In this document: positions 9,329 to 20,124 of the stretch, piece after piece
Layout: every line of letters begins with the position of its first letter
Position numbering within the stretch: position 1 is the stretch's first letter
Origin: an uncultured Pelagibacteraceae bacterium
GTDB taxonomy: Bacteria; Pseudomonadota; Alphaproteobacteria; Pelagibacterales; Pelagibacteraceae
Assembly: GCA_902555065.1 (NCBI GenBank)
Contig: CACDQQ010000004.1
Span: 1-64,000 of the forward strand
Direction: 5' to 3'
Length of the DNA stretch: 64,000 bases
The notes under the pieces: model-generated
What the model was told of the DNA's origin: nothing
Seen by the model: the letters and a program-made list of their open reading frames with translations, nothing else
Database searches by the model: none
Translations under genes and position numbers: made by a program

Positions 9329-9354
9329 GACTGCTAATTTAAAGGAGAATTCGT

Positions 9355-9648
9355 ATGAAGTTTAAACCGTTACATGACCGTGTTTTAATAGAAGTTTTAG
9401 ATAGCAGCGAAAAAACTGCTGGTGGCATAATTATTCCAGATACAGCTCAAGAAAAACCTCAAGAAGGTAAAGTTGTTGCTGTTGGCGGAGGTGCAAAAAC
9501 TGAGGATGGAAAACTAATACCTATGGATGTTAAAGTAGGAGACAAAGTTTTATTCGGTAAGTGGTCAGGAACAGAAGTTAAAATTGATGGTAAAGAGTAC
9601 AGCATAATGAAAGAGTCTGACATTATGGGTATTGCAACAGGTAAATAA
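9355..9648 (+). CDS. groES: Co-chaperonin GroES
   Basis: GroES is the heptameric lid of the GroEL folding chamber. The 97-residue length is standard. It starts [15 protein letters not shown] and has the mobile-loop region ([20 protein letters not shown]) and the roof segment. A good Shine-Dalgarno (AAAGGAG) lies about 9 bases before the ATG, unusual in this SD-poor window and consistent with high expression. It is followed after 19 bases by groEL with its own GGAGAG site. Confidence 0.98.
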   Translation: MKFKPLHDRVLIEVLDSSEKTAGGIIIPDTAQEKPQEGKVVAVGGGAKTEDGKLIPMDVKVGDKVLFGKWSGTEVKIDGKEYSIMKESDIMGIATGK

Positions 9649-9655
9649 ATAATAA

Positions 9656-11323
<1,668 letters not shown>

Positions 11324-11362
11324 TCCCTTCACTTCAAATCATCTAGTTGTCTAGAAAAATTT

Positions 11363-11393
11363 AAAACCCCCGTTTTTAGGGGGTTTTTTTTTT
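11363..11393 (+). terminator. Rho-independent terminator of groESL
   Basis: The arms AAAACCCCC (11363-11371) and GGGGGTTTT (11379-11387) pair perfectly around a 7-base loop and are followed by an unbroken T run to 11393. This is the most GC-rich hairpin in the area and sits 40 bases after the groEL stop. Confidence 0.93.
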
Positions 11394-11428
11394 GGTGAAG
11401 TATCTAAAAATAATAATAAATTAAAAAA

Positions 11429-11824
11429 ATGAAACTATTAATAAAATCAATAATTTTATTGTTCTTATTTTCTATTCCAATCTTAGCTAATGAATTTTCA
11501 TTTAATTTTGAATGGGGAAACTTAAAAAGCTGTACATCTGGTAAACCAAATAAAGTTTCTAATCCAATCTTTGAACTTAAAAATGTACCAGATGGAACAA
11601 AAGAACTAAGATTTAAAATGAAGGATAAAGACGTTCCAGGATATAACCATGGTGGTGGCAAAATTAAGGATTATAATGGAGATCAAACTATTCAACCTGG
11701 TGCCTTTAAATATAAGAGCCCATGTCCTCCCGATGGTTCTCATACATATGAGTGGACTATAACTGCTATTGGAGACAAGAAAAAAAAGCTTGGTAAAGCA
11801 AAAGCAACCAAAAAATATCCTTAG
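11429..11824 (+). CDS. Exported protein, probably PEBP/YbhB-like
   Basis: This 131-residue protein has a clear Sec signal peptide: MKLLIKS, a hydrophobic core, then a likely cut after ILA near residue 21. The mature part resembles the phosphatidylethanolamine-binding (PEBP/YbhB) fold. FELKNVPDGTKELRFKMKDKDVPGYNHGGG corresponds to the family's region 'VPaGTksLal.v.DpDaP', and YKSPCPPDGSHTYEWTITAIG to its 'GPCPP.G.H.Y.f.lyAl'. The segment usually found between them is shortened. Family members act as kinase or protease inhibitors or small-ligand binders, and the substrate here is unknown. An alternative is an unrelated periplasmic beta-sandwich protein. Confidence 0.62.
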   Translation: MKLLIKSIILLFLFSIPILANEFSFNFEWGNLKSCTSGKPNKVSNPIFELKNVPDGTKELRFKMKDKDVPGYNHGGGKIKDYNGDQTIQPGAFKYKSPCPPDGSHTYEWTITAIGDKKKKLGKAKATKKYP

Positions 11825-11828
11825 TACT

Positions 11829-13457
11829 TTGACTTCAGAAAAAAATCATTTTAACAAGTATCTTTTACTAATTTTTTTTACTGGAGCTGTAGTATTATCG
11901 TTAGAATTATTAGCTTCAAGAATACTAACTCCATTTTTTGGTGTAAGCCTTTACATCTGGACTTCTATATTATCAATAACATTAATTTTTTTAGCAATTG
12001 GATATCAATTTGGTGGATGGCTAACATCAAAAATCAACAGCGAACTTTATGAAGATGTTTTTATTTTTATTCCTTTTTTAAGTTCTTTTTTTATTTTAAT
12101 TTCTTCAATTATTTATCCAATTTTATTTCCTCACTTAATTGGAATAAACTTATTAATTGGTAGTTTTATTGGAAGCTTAGTTTTATTGTCTGTTCCATTG
12201 GTATTAATGTCTGCGCTTAATCCTATTCTAATATCAATAATTAAATCAAAAAACGATGACAGTAGCGATTCTAAATCAGGCTATGTTTTTTTTATAAGTA
12301 CATTGGGGTCAGTTTTTGGTGTAATTTTTACAGCACTTTTTATAATTCCGAATTTTACAAATTTTAATTCATTTATATTAAATGCTTTATTTTTAATTGG
12401 TATAAATTTACTAATGTATTTTCTAATAGGTTACTCATTTTTCAAAAAATTAAAAAAAAAATTTATATTTTTAAATATTCTCTTATTTGGAATACTAATT
12501 CTGATTTTAGTTAATAAAGAGAATTATCTTTCATACTTCACAAAATCGACGGACTTAAATGACAATAAGTATTTAATACTTTATGAAAAACCATCTTTTT
12601 ACGGAAATCTTAAGGTAATCGGTTACAAGCCAAAAAACAGTGAAAAAGAAACCCATTATATTCTTTATCAAAATGGTTTCACGCAAAATACTGTTGCAAA
12701 AAATGGAGACTCTTTAAATACTTATATTCACGTATTAAACAATTTATCCATGAGTTCTGAAATAGGAAATGCACTGGTCCTTGGATTTGGAGCAGGTGCA
12801 TTACCAAATTATCTTGAAAACAAAAAATACAATGTTGATGTAGTTGAAATCGATCCCTTAACCTTAGATATAGCTAGAGAATATTTTAATTATAAAAAAA
12901 AAAAATCAAACATATTTTTTGAAGATGCCAGAACATTTGTAAAAAATTGTAAAAAAAAATACGAGCTTGTTGTTATTGATTTATTTTTCGGAGATGGGGT
13001 ACCTGAACATCTAACAACAAAAGAATTTTATAAAGATGTAAAAAAATGTATGTTTGAAGATGGTATATTGCTAAATAATACAGTTGTAGATCTTGATAAA
13101 GTAGAAACCCTTGATTTTGTGCTATCTACTTTTAAGTCAGAATTTAAAAATATTTATTATTTTTTTGACAAAGAACTTGTAGAAAAAACAGGTGCAAACA
13201 TTACTAATCTTTATGTTTTATCTACAGATAAAAAAAATATTAAAGATCTAAAAATTGATTATAGTCAAATCCCTCAAACTCTAAAAAGAAGAGTGTCCTC
13301 AACATTAAAAAACATGAAAAAGTATGAGAATGAGGACTATTCAAGAAATGTTATTATTGATGAAATGAATAATTACTCTCATTTATTTGCTAAAAGTATG
13401 TCTTCATTTAGAAAACTCATTAGTACTTCGATTCCCTCAAGAATTTTGATTAATTAG
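11829..13457 (+). CDS. Membrane protein with spermidine-synthase-like methyltransferase fold
   Basis: The N-terminal half holds about seven hydrophobic segments beginning LLLIFFTGAVVLSLELLASRILTP. The C-terminal half is a Rossmann domain of the spermidine-synthase/methyltransferase type (ALVLGFGAGALPNYL, VDVVEIDP, FEDARTFV, LVVIDLFFGDGVPEHLTTKEFY). Such fusions are annotated as fused MFS/spermidine synthase proteins. The canonical aminopropyltransferase DxxDP region is replaced by DLFFGDG, so real spermidine synthesis is doubtful. I chose the TTG at 11829 because it avoids overlap with the preceding gene and places the first membrane segment close to the start. An in-frame TTG at 11769 is the alternative, and neither has a clear ribosome site. 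Confidence 0.75.
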   Translation: MTSEKNHFNKYLLLIFFTGAVVLSLELLASRILTPFFGVSLYIWTSILSITLIFLAIGYQFGGWLTSKINSELYEDVFIFIPFLSSFFILISSIIYPILFPHLIGINLLIGSFIGSLVLLSVPLVLMSALNPILISIIKSKNDDSSDSKSGYVFFISTLGSVFGVIFTALFIIPNFTNFNSFILNALFLIGINLLMYFLIGYSFFKKLKKKFIFLNILLFGILILILVNKENYLSYFTKSTDLNDNKYLILYEKPSFYGNLKVIGYKPKNSEKETHYILYQNGFTQNTVAKNGDSLNTYIHVLNNLSMSSEIGNALVLGFGAGALPNYLENKKYNVDVVEIDPLTLDIAREYFNYKKKKSNIFFEDARTFVKNCKKKYELVVIDLFFGDGVPEHLTTKEFYKDVKKCMFEDGILLNNTVVDLDKVETLDFVLSTFKSEFKNIYYFFDKELVEKTGANITNLYVLSTDKKNIKDLKIDYSQIPQTLKRRVSSTLKNMKKYENEDYSRNVIIDEMNNYSHLFAKSMSSFRKLISTSIPSRILIN

Positions 13458-13550
13458 TAAGATATATATTTGTATAATTTCTATATTTGTTGAAAAATAT
13501 AAATATTTAACTGTTTTCAAATCAAAAAATTAATATATAAGAACGCGCAA

Positions 13551-15377
13551 ATGACAACATCTATACGTAACATCACTATAATTGCCCACGTTGATCATGG
13601 TAAAACTACTTTGATTGATAACTTGATGAAACAGAGTGGTTCTTTTAGAGAAAATGAAGTTGTTGATGAAAGATTGATGGATTCTGGTGAGCTTGAAAAG
13701 GAAAGAGGTATTACAATTCTTGCCAAACCAGCTTCGATAAATTGGAAAGATTCTAGAATTAATATTATTGATACACCTGGACACAGAGATTTTGCTGCAG
13801 AAGTTGAAAGAGTTCTTAGCATGGCTGATGGTGCATTATTGTTAATAGATTCGGCCGAAGGGGTAATGCCTCAAACCAAATTTGTATTAGCTAAAGCACT
13901 TAAACAAGGCCTTAAACCAATAGTAGTTATTAATAAATTAGACAAAGCCGACCAAAGAGCCGATGAAGTTTTAAATGAAACTTTTGACTTATTTATCAAC
14001 TTAGACGCAAATGAAGAACAATTAGATTTTCCAGTTATTTATGCAAGTGGAAGATCTGGCTGGGCATCTAATGAAATAAATGGTCCAAGAGAAAATTTAA
14101 ATCCATTATTAGATTTAGTAATAGAGCATGTTAAGCCAGCAGAATTTGACAAGTCCAAGCCTTTTGCAATGCTTTCGACTCTTTTATATGCGGACAGTTT
14201 TTTGGGTAGAAGTTTAGTTGGTAGAATTTCTCAAGGTACTGCGAAAGCAAACCAACAAATCAAGGCAATTAATCTTGATGGAAAAAAAGTTGATGAGGGA
14301 AGGTTGACTAAAATATTTAGATACGAGGGGACAAAAAAAGTACCAATAGAAATTGGCGAAGCTGGTGATATTGTAGTTATCGCTGGGTTAGAAAAAGCAA
14401 ATGTTGCTGATACCATATGTGATACTGAGGTAGATATACCAATCCAAGCAACCCCAATTGATCCTCCAACGATGTCTATTAAAATAACAGTAAATAGTTC
14501 TCCATTAGCTGGTACTGAAGGTAAAAAACTTACAAGTACTCAAATTAGAGAGAGATTAGTTCAAGAGGCTCAGAATAATGTCGGAATTTCTTTTTCAGAA
14601 AATGAAAACAAAGACTCATTTGAAATAAGTGGAAGAGGCGAATTAATGTTAGAAATACTTTTAACACAAATGAGACGTGAAGGATTTGAAATGACAGTAA
14701 GCCCTCCTAGAGTATTATTTCAAAAAAATGAAAATGGTGAAAAATTAGAACCTATTGAAGAAATTACTATGGATCTTGACGAAGAGTTCTCTTCTAAAGT
14801 TATAGACTCCATGAATAAAAGAAAGGGAAAATTAATAGATCTTAAAGATACTGGAAAAAATAAAAAACGATTAATCTTTCATGCGCCAACTAGAGGTTTA
14901 ATGGGATACACCAGTAGATTTCTTACTCTAACTAAAGGAACAGGGGTAATAAACAGAATATTCCATTCTTATGGAAAATTTGAGGGAGATATGGAAGGCA
15001 GAAGAAATGGTGCATTAATTTCTATGGAACAAGGAAAAGCAGTAGCATTTGCAATTTATAATCTACAGGCAAGGGGAGAAATGTTTGTTACTCACAACGA
15101 TCCAGTTTATTCAGGTATGATTGTAGGATTGTCACCTAAACCTGGTGATATGATTATAAATGTCATGAAAGGTAAAAAACTTACAAATATGAGGACACAA
15201 GGAACAGACGAAAATGTTATCTTAACTCCCGTAAGAAAGATGTCTATTGCCGAACAATTGAGCATGTTAAATTCTGATGAAGCATTAGAGATTACGCCAA
15301 ATTCATGCAGATTAAGGAAAGCTGTGCTTGATCCTCACGAGAGGAAAAGGCTCTCTAAATTATCAGAAGCTTCTTAA
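13551..15377 (+). CDS. typA: Ribosome-associated GTPase TypA/BipA
   Basis: BipA is a translational GTPase related to EF-G that helps large-subunit assembly and stress adaptation. The 608-residue length is normal. The P-loop AHVDHGKTT is at about residues 12-20, followed by ERGITILAKPASI (switch I), DTPGHRDF (G3) and NKLDKADQR (G4). The C-terminal domain has the BipA-specific PTRGLMGYTSRFLTLTKGTG and HNDPVYSGMIVG segments. The start at 13551 gives the usual short N-terminus before the beta-strand IRNITIIAHVDHG. It converges on the small membrane-protein gene at 15384. Confidence 0.97.
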   Translation: MTTSIRNITIIAHVDHGKTTLIDNLMKQSGSFRENEVVDERLMDSGELEKERGITILAKPASINWKDSRINIIDTPGHRDFAAEVERVLSMADGALLLIDSAEGVMPQTKFVLAKALKQGLKPIVVINKLDKADQRADEVLNETFDLFINLDANEEQLDFPVIYASGRSGWASNEINGPRENLNPLLDLVIEHVKPAEFDKSKPFAMLSTLLYADSFLGRSLVGRISQGTAKANQQIKAINLDGKKVDEGRLTKIFRYEGTKKVPIEIGEAGDIVVIAGLEKANVADTICDTEVDIPIQATPIDPPTMSIKITVNSSPLAGTEGKKLTSTQIRERLVQEAQNNVGISFSENENKDSFEISGRGELMLEILLTQMRREGFEMTVSPPRVLFQKNENGEKLEPIEEITMDLDEEFSSKVIDSMNKRKGKLIDLKDTGKNKKRLIFHAPTRGLMGYTSRFLTLTKGTGVINRIFHSYGKFEGDMEGRRNGALISMEQGKAVAFAIYNLQARGEMFVTHNDPVYSGMIVGLSPKPGDMIINVMKGKKLTNMRTQGTDENVILTPVRKMSIAEQLSMLNSDEALEITPNSCRLRKAVLDPHERKRLSKLSEAS

Positions 15378-15383
15378 AAATTA

Positions 15384-15839
15384 TTATTCAGATTTATTCT
15401 TGGTAAAAGGCAGCCACTTTTCAAATGCTGATTTACTAGGTCCGTCATATGGAATTGAATAAGAGTTTGTTCTTGTTAATACTTCAATTCCTTTAGAGAA
15501 AACAAAAATAAAAACTATAACAAAAACAATTGTCATGATTTTAAATGGATCAAAGTTTTTTGTCTTAAAAACACTAACAGCTTTTGCTTCAGCTCTATGA
15601 AATTGTTTAAACGTATAATATACGGCAAATATTAAACCTATATGAGCAACATATGTCCCTGCCCAACCAAATGCAAAAGTGGCATATGAAAATACATATA
15701 AACTAAATACTGTTGTCCATATAAAACTTAAAACTAATAATATTTGTAGTCTTACAGTTTTGGGAAGTGCTCTTAAATCATTTTTACTATCGTCAAATAG
15801 TATATTTGCTGACTCTTTCATCCAATTTTTTATAGACAT
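15384..15839 (-). CDS. Small integral membrane protein, unknown function
   Basis: This 151-residue protein is not one I recognise. It has a polar N-terminus of about 25 residues (MSIKNWMKESANILFDDSK) and three hydrophobic segments near residues 30-50, 60-78 and 100-118. A soluble tail follows, containing SYSIPYDGPSKSAFEKWLPFTK. No cofactor or catalytic motif is seen. It is encoded leftward, tail to tail with typA with six bases between, and 60 bases downstream of the YczE-like gene. It could be part of a bicistronic unit with that gene. Confidence 0.6.
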   Translation of the reverse strand: MSIKNWMKESANILFDDSKNDLRALPKTVRLQILLVLSFIWTTVFSLYVFSYATFAFGWAGTYVAHIGLIFAVYYTFKQFHRAEAKAVSVFKTKNFDPFKIMTIVFVIVFIFVFSKGIEVLTRTNSYSIPYDGPSKSAFEKWLPFTKNKSE

Positions 15840-15899
15840 AATTTATATTTACAATTTTTATTCAATATTAACAATCGACTAATTGTCCACTAAAAACAT

Positions 15900-16547
15900 T
15901 TACTTCGTAACTTTATCCACAATATAAATTCCTAAAGCTACTGCAGGACCTATACCAAATGCAAATATTATAGTACCCAAACCAACAGTTCCTCCCAAAT
16001 ACCAACCAGATATAACAGCTGAAATTTCTAAAGTAGCTCTAATTAAAGAAATAGGAAGTTGAGTTTTTTTTGTTAGACCTGTCATCAATCCATCTCTAGG
16101 ACCGGGTCCTAAATTTGCAATTAAGTATATTCCACTTCCTAAACCGACAAGCAAAACAGAAAAAACAGCAAGAATATATTTTGAAAAAGTAGCTAAAGGA
16201 GGATCAAAAAGAAAAAGCGTCAAATCAATTATCGCTGCTATAATTAAAATATTTAGAATTGTTCCAATTCCTGGACTCTGTTTTAGTGGAAACCAAAAAC
16301 CTAAAACGACAATGCTTATTATTAATGTAGATAAACCAATCGAAATATTTAATATGTTTGATAAACCTTCTGCAAGAACAGACCATGGAGAATTACCAGT
16401 AGTAGAAACTAACAAAAGACCCTCTCCCAACCCAAACAAAGACAGTCCAACACATAACAGTATAAAAGTTGTAAATTTAGGTTTTAAATTTAAGGGTTTT
16501 TCTGAGCTCCAGGATTTTGAAGGAATATTTTTAATGGTTAAAAACAT
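15900..16547 (-). CDS. YczE/YitT-like integral membrane protein
   Basis: This 215-residue protein has about five membrane segments. The motif GEGLLLVSTTGNSPWSVLAEGLS in the first third is the hallmark of the YczE/YyaS/YitT membrane family. The second half contains the matching internal-repeat motif IYLIANLGPGPRDGLMTGL. Both halves thus carry an LG-x-GP(R/W) re-entrant-like loop, which suggests an inverted or tandem repeat transporter architecture. No substrate is known for the family as far as I know. The gene is divergent from the DUF6134-like gene at 16627. Confidence 0.75.
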   Translation of the reverse strand: MFLTIKNIPSKSWSSEKPLNLKPKFTTFILLCVGLSLFGLGEGLLLVSTTGNSPWSVLAEGLSNILNISIGLSTLIISIVVLGFWFPLKQSPGIGTILNILIIAAIIDLTLFLFDPPLATFSKYILAVFSVLLVGLGSGIYLIANLGPGPRDGLMTGLTKKTQLPISLIRATLEISAVISGWYLGGTVGLGTIIFAFGIGPAVALGIYIVDKVTK

Positions 16548-16626
16548 AATTATTTAGACTATTTATCTTTTAAACATAGAAATTCTATATAAAGTTCTAA
16601 CAAGTTAATTAAAATAATATGAAATA

Positions 16627-17304
16627 ATGAGAATATTCTTGGTAATTTTGTTGGTTTTATCTTCTCTTTTTTTGCAAGCACATACTGATCACTATAAAAA
16701 TTATTCAAATATAGAAATGGAAATTTTTAAAGATGATGAAAAAATAGGAGAAAGCATTTTTACATTTAAAAAAGAAGAAGATAAATTTATTGTAAAAAAT
16801 GTAACTAATTTTGAAGTGAAATTATTTGGTGTTACAGTATTTTCAATAAACAGTAGAGGAACTGAAGAATATATTGGAGATCAGTTAATTTCATTTAACT
16901 CAGAAACATTTCAAAACGATAAGAGAAAATATGTAAATTTAATTTTTGACGAAAAAAAAGAGAAGTTTATAATTGATGGATCTTCATATAAGGGTGAGGC
17001 GGATAAAGAAAATATAATTGGTCATTGGTGGAATCATAGAATTTTGCAAACCGAGACACAAATAAGTCCATTATCTGGAAGTGTAAAAAAACAAAACATA
17101 GAATTTTTGGGGAAAAAAAAAATAAAACTTTATAATAAAGAATATAATGTTGAACATTTTAGACTATTTTCTACCAACCCAAATCTACCAGATGATAAAA
17201 AATTAAATTTTGAAATATGGTACGAGAAAAAAAAAGCTTTGATTCTAAAAGTAGCTTACAAAAGAATGGGTCTATGGGAATATAGACTTAAAAAAATTCA
17301 ATAA
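16627..17304 (+). CDS. Exported DUF6134/DUF3108-like protein
   Basis: This 225-residue protein has an N-terminal signal peptide (MRIFLVILLVLSSLFLQAH, likely cut near residue 19). The mature part is a beta-rich lipid-carrier-like domain that begins IEMEIFKDDEKIGESIFTFKKEEDKFIVKN. It includes the conserved GHWWNHRILQTETQISPLSG segment and ends LWEYRLKKIQ. The pattern of repeated antiparallel strands with K.G.H.W motifs resembles the periplasmic DUF6134/DUF3108 group. The function is unknown. The stop codon is directly next to the end of the convergent tldE gene. Confidence 0.62.
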   Translation: MRIFLVILLVLSSLFLQAHTDHYKNYSNIEMEIFKDDEKIGESIFTFKKEEDKFIVKNVTNFEVKLFGVTVFSINSRGTEEYIGDQLISFNSETFQNDKRKYVNLIFDEKKEKFIIDGSSYKGEADKENIIGHWWNHRILQTETQISPLSGSVKKQNIEFLGKKKIKLYNKEYNVEHFRLFSTNPNLPDDKKLNFEIWYEKKKALILKVAYKRMGLWEYRLKKIQ

Positions 17305-18621
17305 TTATTTTCCCGCCACTGTCATTTGATTAATCAACAAAGTAGGAGCATTTGTTGAGTACTTCATCTCTAAATCATTTGCTAAAGTAATATTTTTAAA
17401 TATTTCCTTAAAATTTCCAGCTATAGTTATTTCACTGACCGGGTAAGTTAATTCTCCGTCCTCAACCATAAATCCTGAAGCTCCAACTGAGTAATCTCCT
17501 GTAATGATATTACCTCCATGACCTATAGTCTCTGTTATGTATAGAAATTTTTTTTCTGAATTTAGCAAATCCTCAAAACTTAAGGTACCGTTTTCAAAGT
17601 ATAAGTTTGTTGTTCCTCCGGACCTACCATTAGATTTTAAATTTAACTTTTTACCATAATAAGTATCAATTAAATAATTTTTTAAAATACCATTCTCAAC
17701 TAGTTTCAAAGAATTGGTTTCGACGCCTTCGCTATCAAAGTTTTGGGAACCTAATCCTTTTTCAATTTTTGGATCATCGATGATATTAATTGAATTTGGA
17801 AAAACTTCAGAATTGATTTGATCTTTTAGAAAAGAAGTTCCTCTTGCAATAGCACTCGCACTTATTGCACTTGCTAGTGTGCTTAATATTCCTTTGGAAA
17901 TTCTTTTATCGAATATAACCCCGATTTTTTCACTCTTGATTTTTTTTGGGCCTAACTTTTTTATTGCTTTATCAGCAGCTATTTTTCCAATTTCTTCTGG
18001 TTTCATCATATCTTGCAAGAATCTTGTGCTACTAAACTCATAATCTCTTTCCATTGCACCATTAATTTTTGATACAGCTACACATGAAGATGAAAAATTT
18101 GAGGTTTTGTATCCACTTAAAAAACCATTACTGTTTGCGAGTATAAAATTATTTTTATTTTCAGTAAAACCAGCTTCAGTATTAACTATTTTTTCGTCCG
18201 TAGATGCTGTCTCTTCAACTTTTTTTAAAAATTCAATCTTTTTATCATTTGAATAATGTGTTTCATCATAAAGATTAAGGTCTCTTATCTCTTTAGACAT
18301 TAAATCTTTATCTGGTAACGAATTATTTTCATCTGATGGAGTGATTTTTGTAGCGTCAATACAACGTTCTATTAATTTTTCTAAGTTTGATTTAGATAAA
18401 TCTGATGAGTTAATGCTTGATTTTTTTTTCTCTATATAAGTAGTTAAATTAACTGCAAAACTATCTGCTCTATTTGACTCGTCTAATTTTTTGTTTCTAA
18501 AACTAACATTTTCTGAGACAGAGTGAATTACTTTTACACCAACATCTGTGGCTCCTAGTTTTTTAGAGTTTTCAATACAATAAGACGCTATATCTTTTAA
18601 AAATTCCTGATCCTTTATCAT
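17305..18621 (-). CDS. tldE: TldE/PmbA metalloprotease partner subunit
   Basis: TldE (PmbA) forms a heterodimeric zinc protease with TldD that trims unfolded or modified peptides, as in microcin B17 maturation and CcdA degradation. The 438-residue protein lacks the HExxxH zinc site, as expected for the E subunit. It has the family features GVIFDKRISKGILSTLASAISASAIARGTSFLKD, a DSEGVET motif, and the C-terminal VEDGELTYPVSEITIAGN. It lies six bases downstream of tldD, so the pair is co-transcribed. Having the two subunits side by side is the arrangement of many alphaproteobacteria. Confidence 0.93.
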   Translation of the reverse strand: MIKDQEFLKDIASYCIENSKKLGATDVGVKVIHSVSENVSFRNKKLDESNRADSFAVNLTTYIEKKKSSINSSDLSKSNLEKLIERCIDATKITPSDENNSLPDKDLMSKEIRDLNLYDETHYSNDKKIEFLKKVEETASTDEKIVNTEAGFTENKNNFILANSNGFLSGYKTSNFSSSCVAVSKINGAMERDYEFSSTRFLQDMMKPEEIGKIAADKAIKKLGPKKIKSEKIGVIFDKRISKGILSTLASAISASAIARGTSFLKDQINSEVFPNSINIIDDPKIEKGLGSQNFDSEGVETNSLKLVENGILKNYLIDTYYGKKLNLKSNGRSGGTTNLYFENGTLSFEDLLNSEKKFLYITETIGHGGNIITGDYSVGASGFMVEDGELTYPVSEITIAGNFKEIFKNITLANDLEMKYSTNAPTLLINQMTVAGK

Positions 18622-18626
18622 TTATA

Positions 18627-20039
18627 TTAAAGTTTTGTCCCACCAACGGTCATCTTATTTATAAGAATTGATGGCTGGGCTACTCCTACTGGAACACCTT
18701 GTCCAGCTTTCCCGCATGTCCCTATACCTGGATCTAATTTCATATCATTACCAACTAACGAAACTTCTTTTAAAATTGACGGTCCATCTCCAATTAATGT
18801 AGCACCTTTGATTGGTGATCCAATTTTACCATTATTGATTTCGTATGCTTCTGTGCAATTAAATACAAATTTTCCTGAAGTTATGTCTACTTGTCCCCCC
18901 CCAAAACTTACAGCGAAAATACCTTTATCAACTGAACTTATCATTTCATCTTGCGAATATTTACCTGACAACATCATTGTATTTCTCATTCTTGGTAAAA
19001 CCACATGTTTATAACTTTCTCTTCTTCCACTACCTGTTGACTTAGTTCCCATCAAACGAGCGTTTAAACGGTCTTGCATATAGTTTTTTAAAATTCCATT
19101 TTCTATTAAAACTGTATTTTCAGTAGGCGTTCCTTCATCATCTATCGTTAAACTTCCTCTTCTTTGATGTAAGGTGCCGTCATCTACAATCGTAACTCCT
19201 TCGCTAGCTACTTGCTGCCCCATTAAATTATGAAAAGCTGAAGTTTTTTTTCTATTAAAATCTCCCTCAAGACCATGTCCAATCGCTTCGTGAATTAAAA
19301 TTGCCGGCCATCCAGGACCTAAAACAACTTTCATTTCTCCTGCTGGAGCTGGTTTGCTTTCTAAATTCACATTTGCGATTCTAAAAGCTTCATCACAAAC
19401 ATCTTTCCAGCTTCCTTCTTTTAGATAATCATCATAACTTTGTCTTCCTCCAACTCCATAAACACCTGTTTCTTTTTTTCCATCTTTCTCTAATACTACA
19501 GAAACGTTGAATCTGACTAATGGTCTATCATCTTTCAAAACTTGATTATCAGACCTAATAATTTCTATTGATTTATGTTCACCTAAAAAATTTGCAGTTA
19601 CTTGATTTACAATTGAGCCTTTTGATCTTAAATAGTTATTAACACTGTTCAGTAAATCTATCTTTGAGTCGAAGGTCTTGCTTTCAATAGGATTAATGTT
19701 TTCGTAATATTTGCTATTAGTTTTAGGAATTTCATGATTATAGGTTCCTTTTTTTGACTTTAACGTATCTTTTAAATTCTCGCTTGATTTTCTTAATGAT
19801 TCCTTTGAAATATCATTAGAATGAGAGTATGCAACAACTTCTCCTGTTACAGCTCTGAAACCATATCCTTGATCAGAGTTATAAGTTGAGCTCTTTATTT
19901 TATTATCATCTAAAACAATAGACTCTGATTTATGATTTTCTAAATATAATTCTCCGTCGTCACAATTTTTTAAGGTTTCGGTAACAATTGCTTCAGCTTG
20001 TGATGTATCTATATCTGTATCTTTGAAGAAATTTGACAT
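18627..20039 (-). CDS. tldD: TldD metalloprotease, catalytic subunit
   Basis: This is the catalytic half of the TldD/TldE protease. The zinc-binding HExxxH is plain in the segment ILIHEAIGHGLEGDF (about residue 250), with downstream TIDDEGTPTENTVLIENG and GTCGKAGQGVPVGVAQPSIL, both characteristic of TldD. At 470 residues it matches the family length. The start at 20039 gives MSNFFKDTDIDTSQAEAIV. Upstream is a divergent DCC-family gene about 85 bases away. Nothing in the sequence suggests a local peptide substrate, since no small precursor-peptide gene is seen next to it. Confidence 0.95.
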   Translation of the reverse strand: MSNFFKDTDIDTSQAEAIVTETLKNCDDGELYLENHKSESIVLDDNKIKSSTYNSDQGYGFRAVTGEVVAYSHSNDISKESLRKSSENLKDTLKSKKGTYNHEIPKTNSKYYENINPIESKTFDSKIDLLNSVNNYLRSKGSIVNQVTANFLGEHKSIEIIRSDNQVLKDDRPLVRFNVSVVLEKDGKKETGVYGVGGRQSYDDYLKEGSWKDVCDEAFRIANVNLESKPAPAGEMKVVLGPGWPAILIHEAIGHGLEGDFNRKKTSAFHNLMGQQVASEGVTIVDDGTLHQRRGSLTIDDEGTPTENTVLIENGILKNYMQDRLNARLMGTKSTGSGRRESYKHVVLPRMRNTMMLSGKYSQDEMISSVDKGIFAVSFGGGQVDITSGKFVFNCTEAYEINNGKIGSPIKGATLIGDGPSILKEVSLVGNDMKLDPGIGTCGKAGQGVPVGVAQPSILINKMTVGGTKL

Positions 20040-20124
20040 TTGAAGAATGTAGTAGTGATTATTAATATATCAACTGCTTATTTGGCACATTTGTAAAAAT
20101 AAAATATTCAAATATAGTTTGATT

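Noticed and set aside
9233-9354. CIRCE (HrcA) operator before groES
   Set aside because: TTAGCACTC-N9-GAGTGCTAA or a near match is not present.
16312-16557. Forward-strand 81-codon frame within the YczE-like gene
   Set aside because: It is antisense to a conserved membrane-protein reading frame and has no signal of its own.
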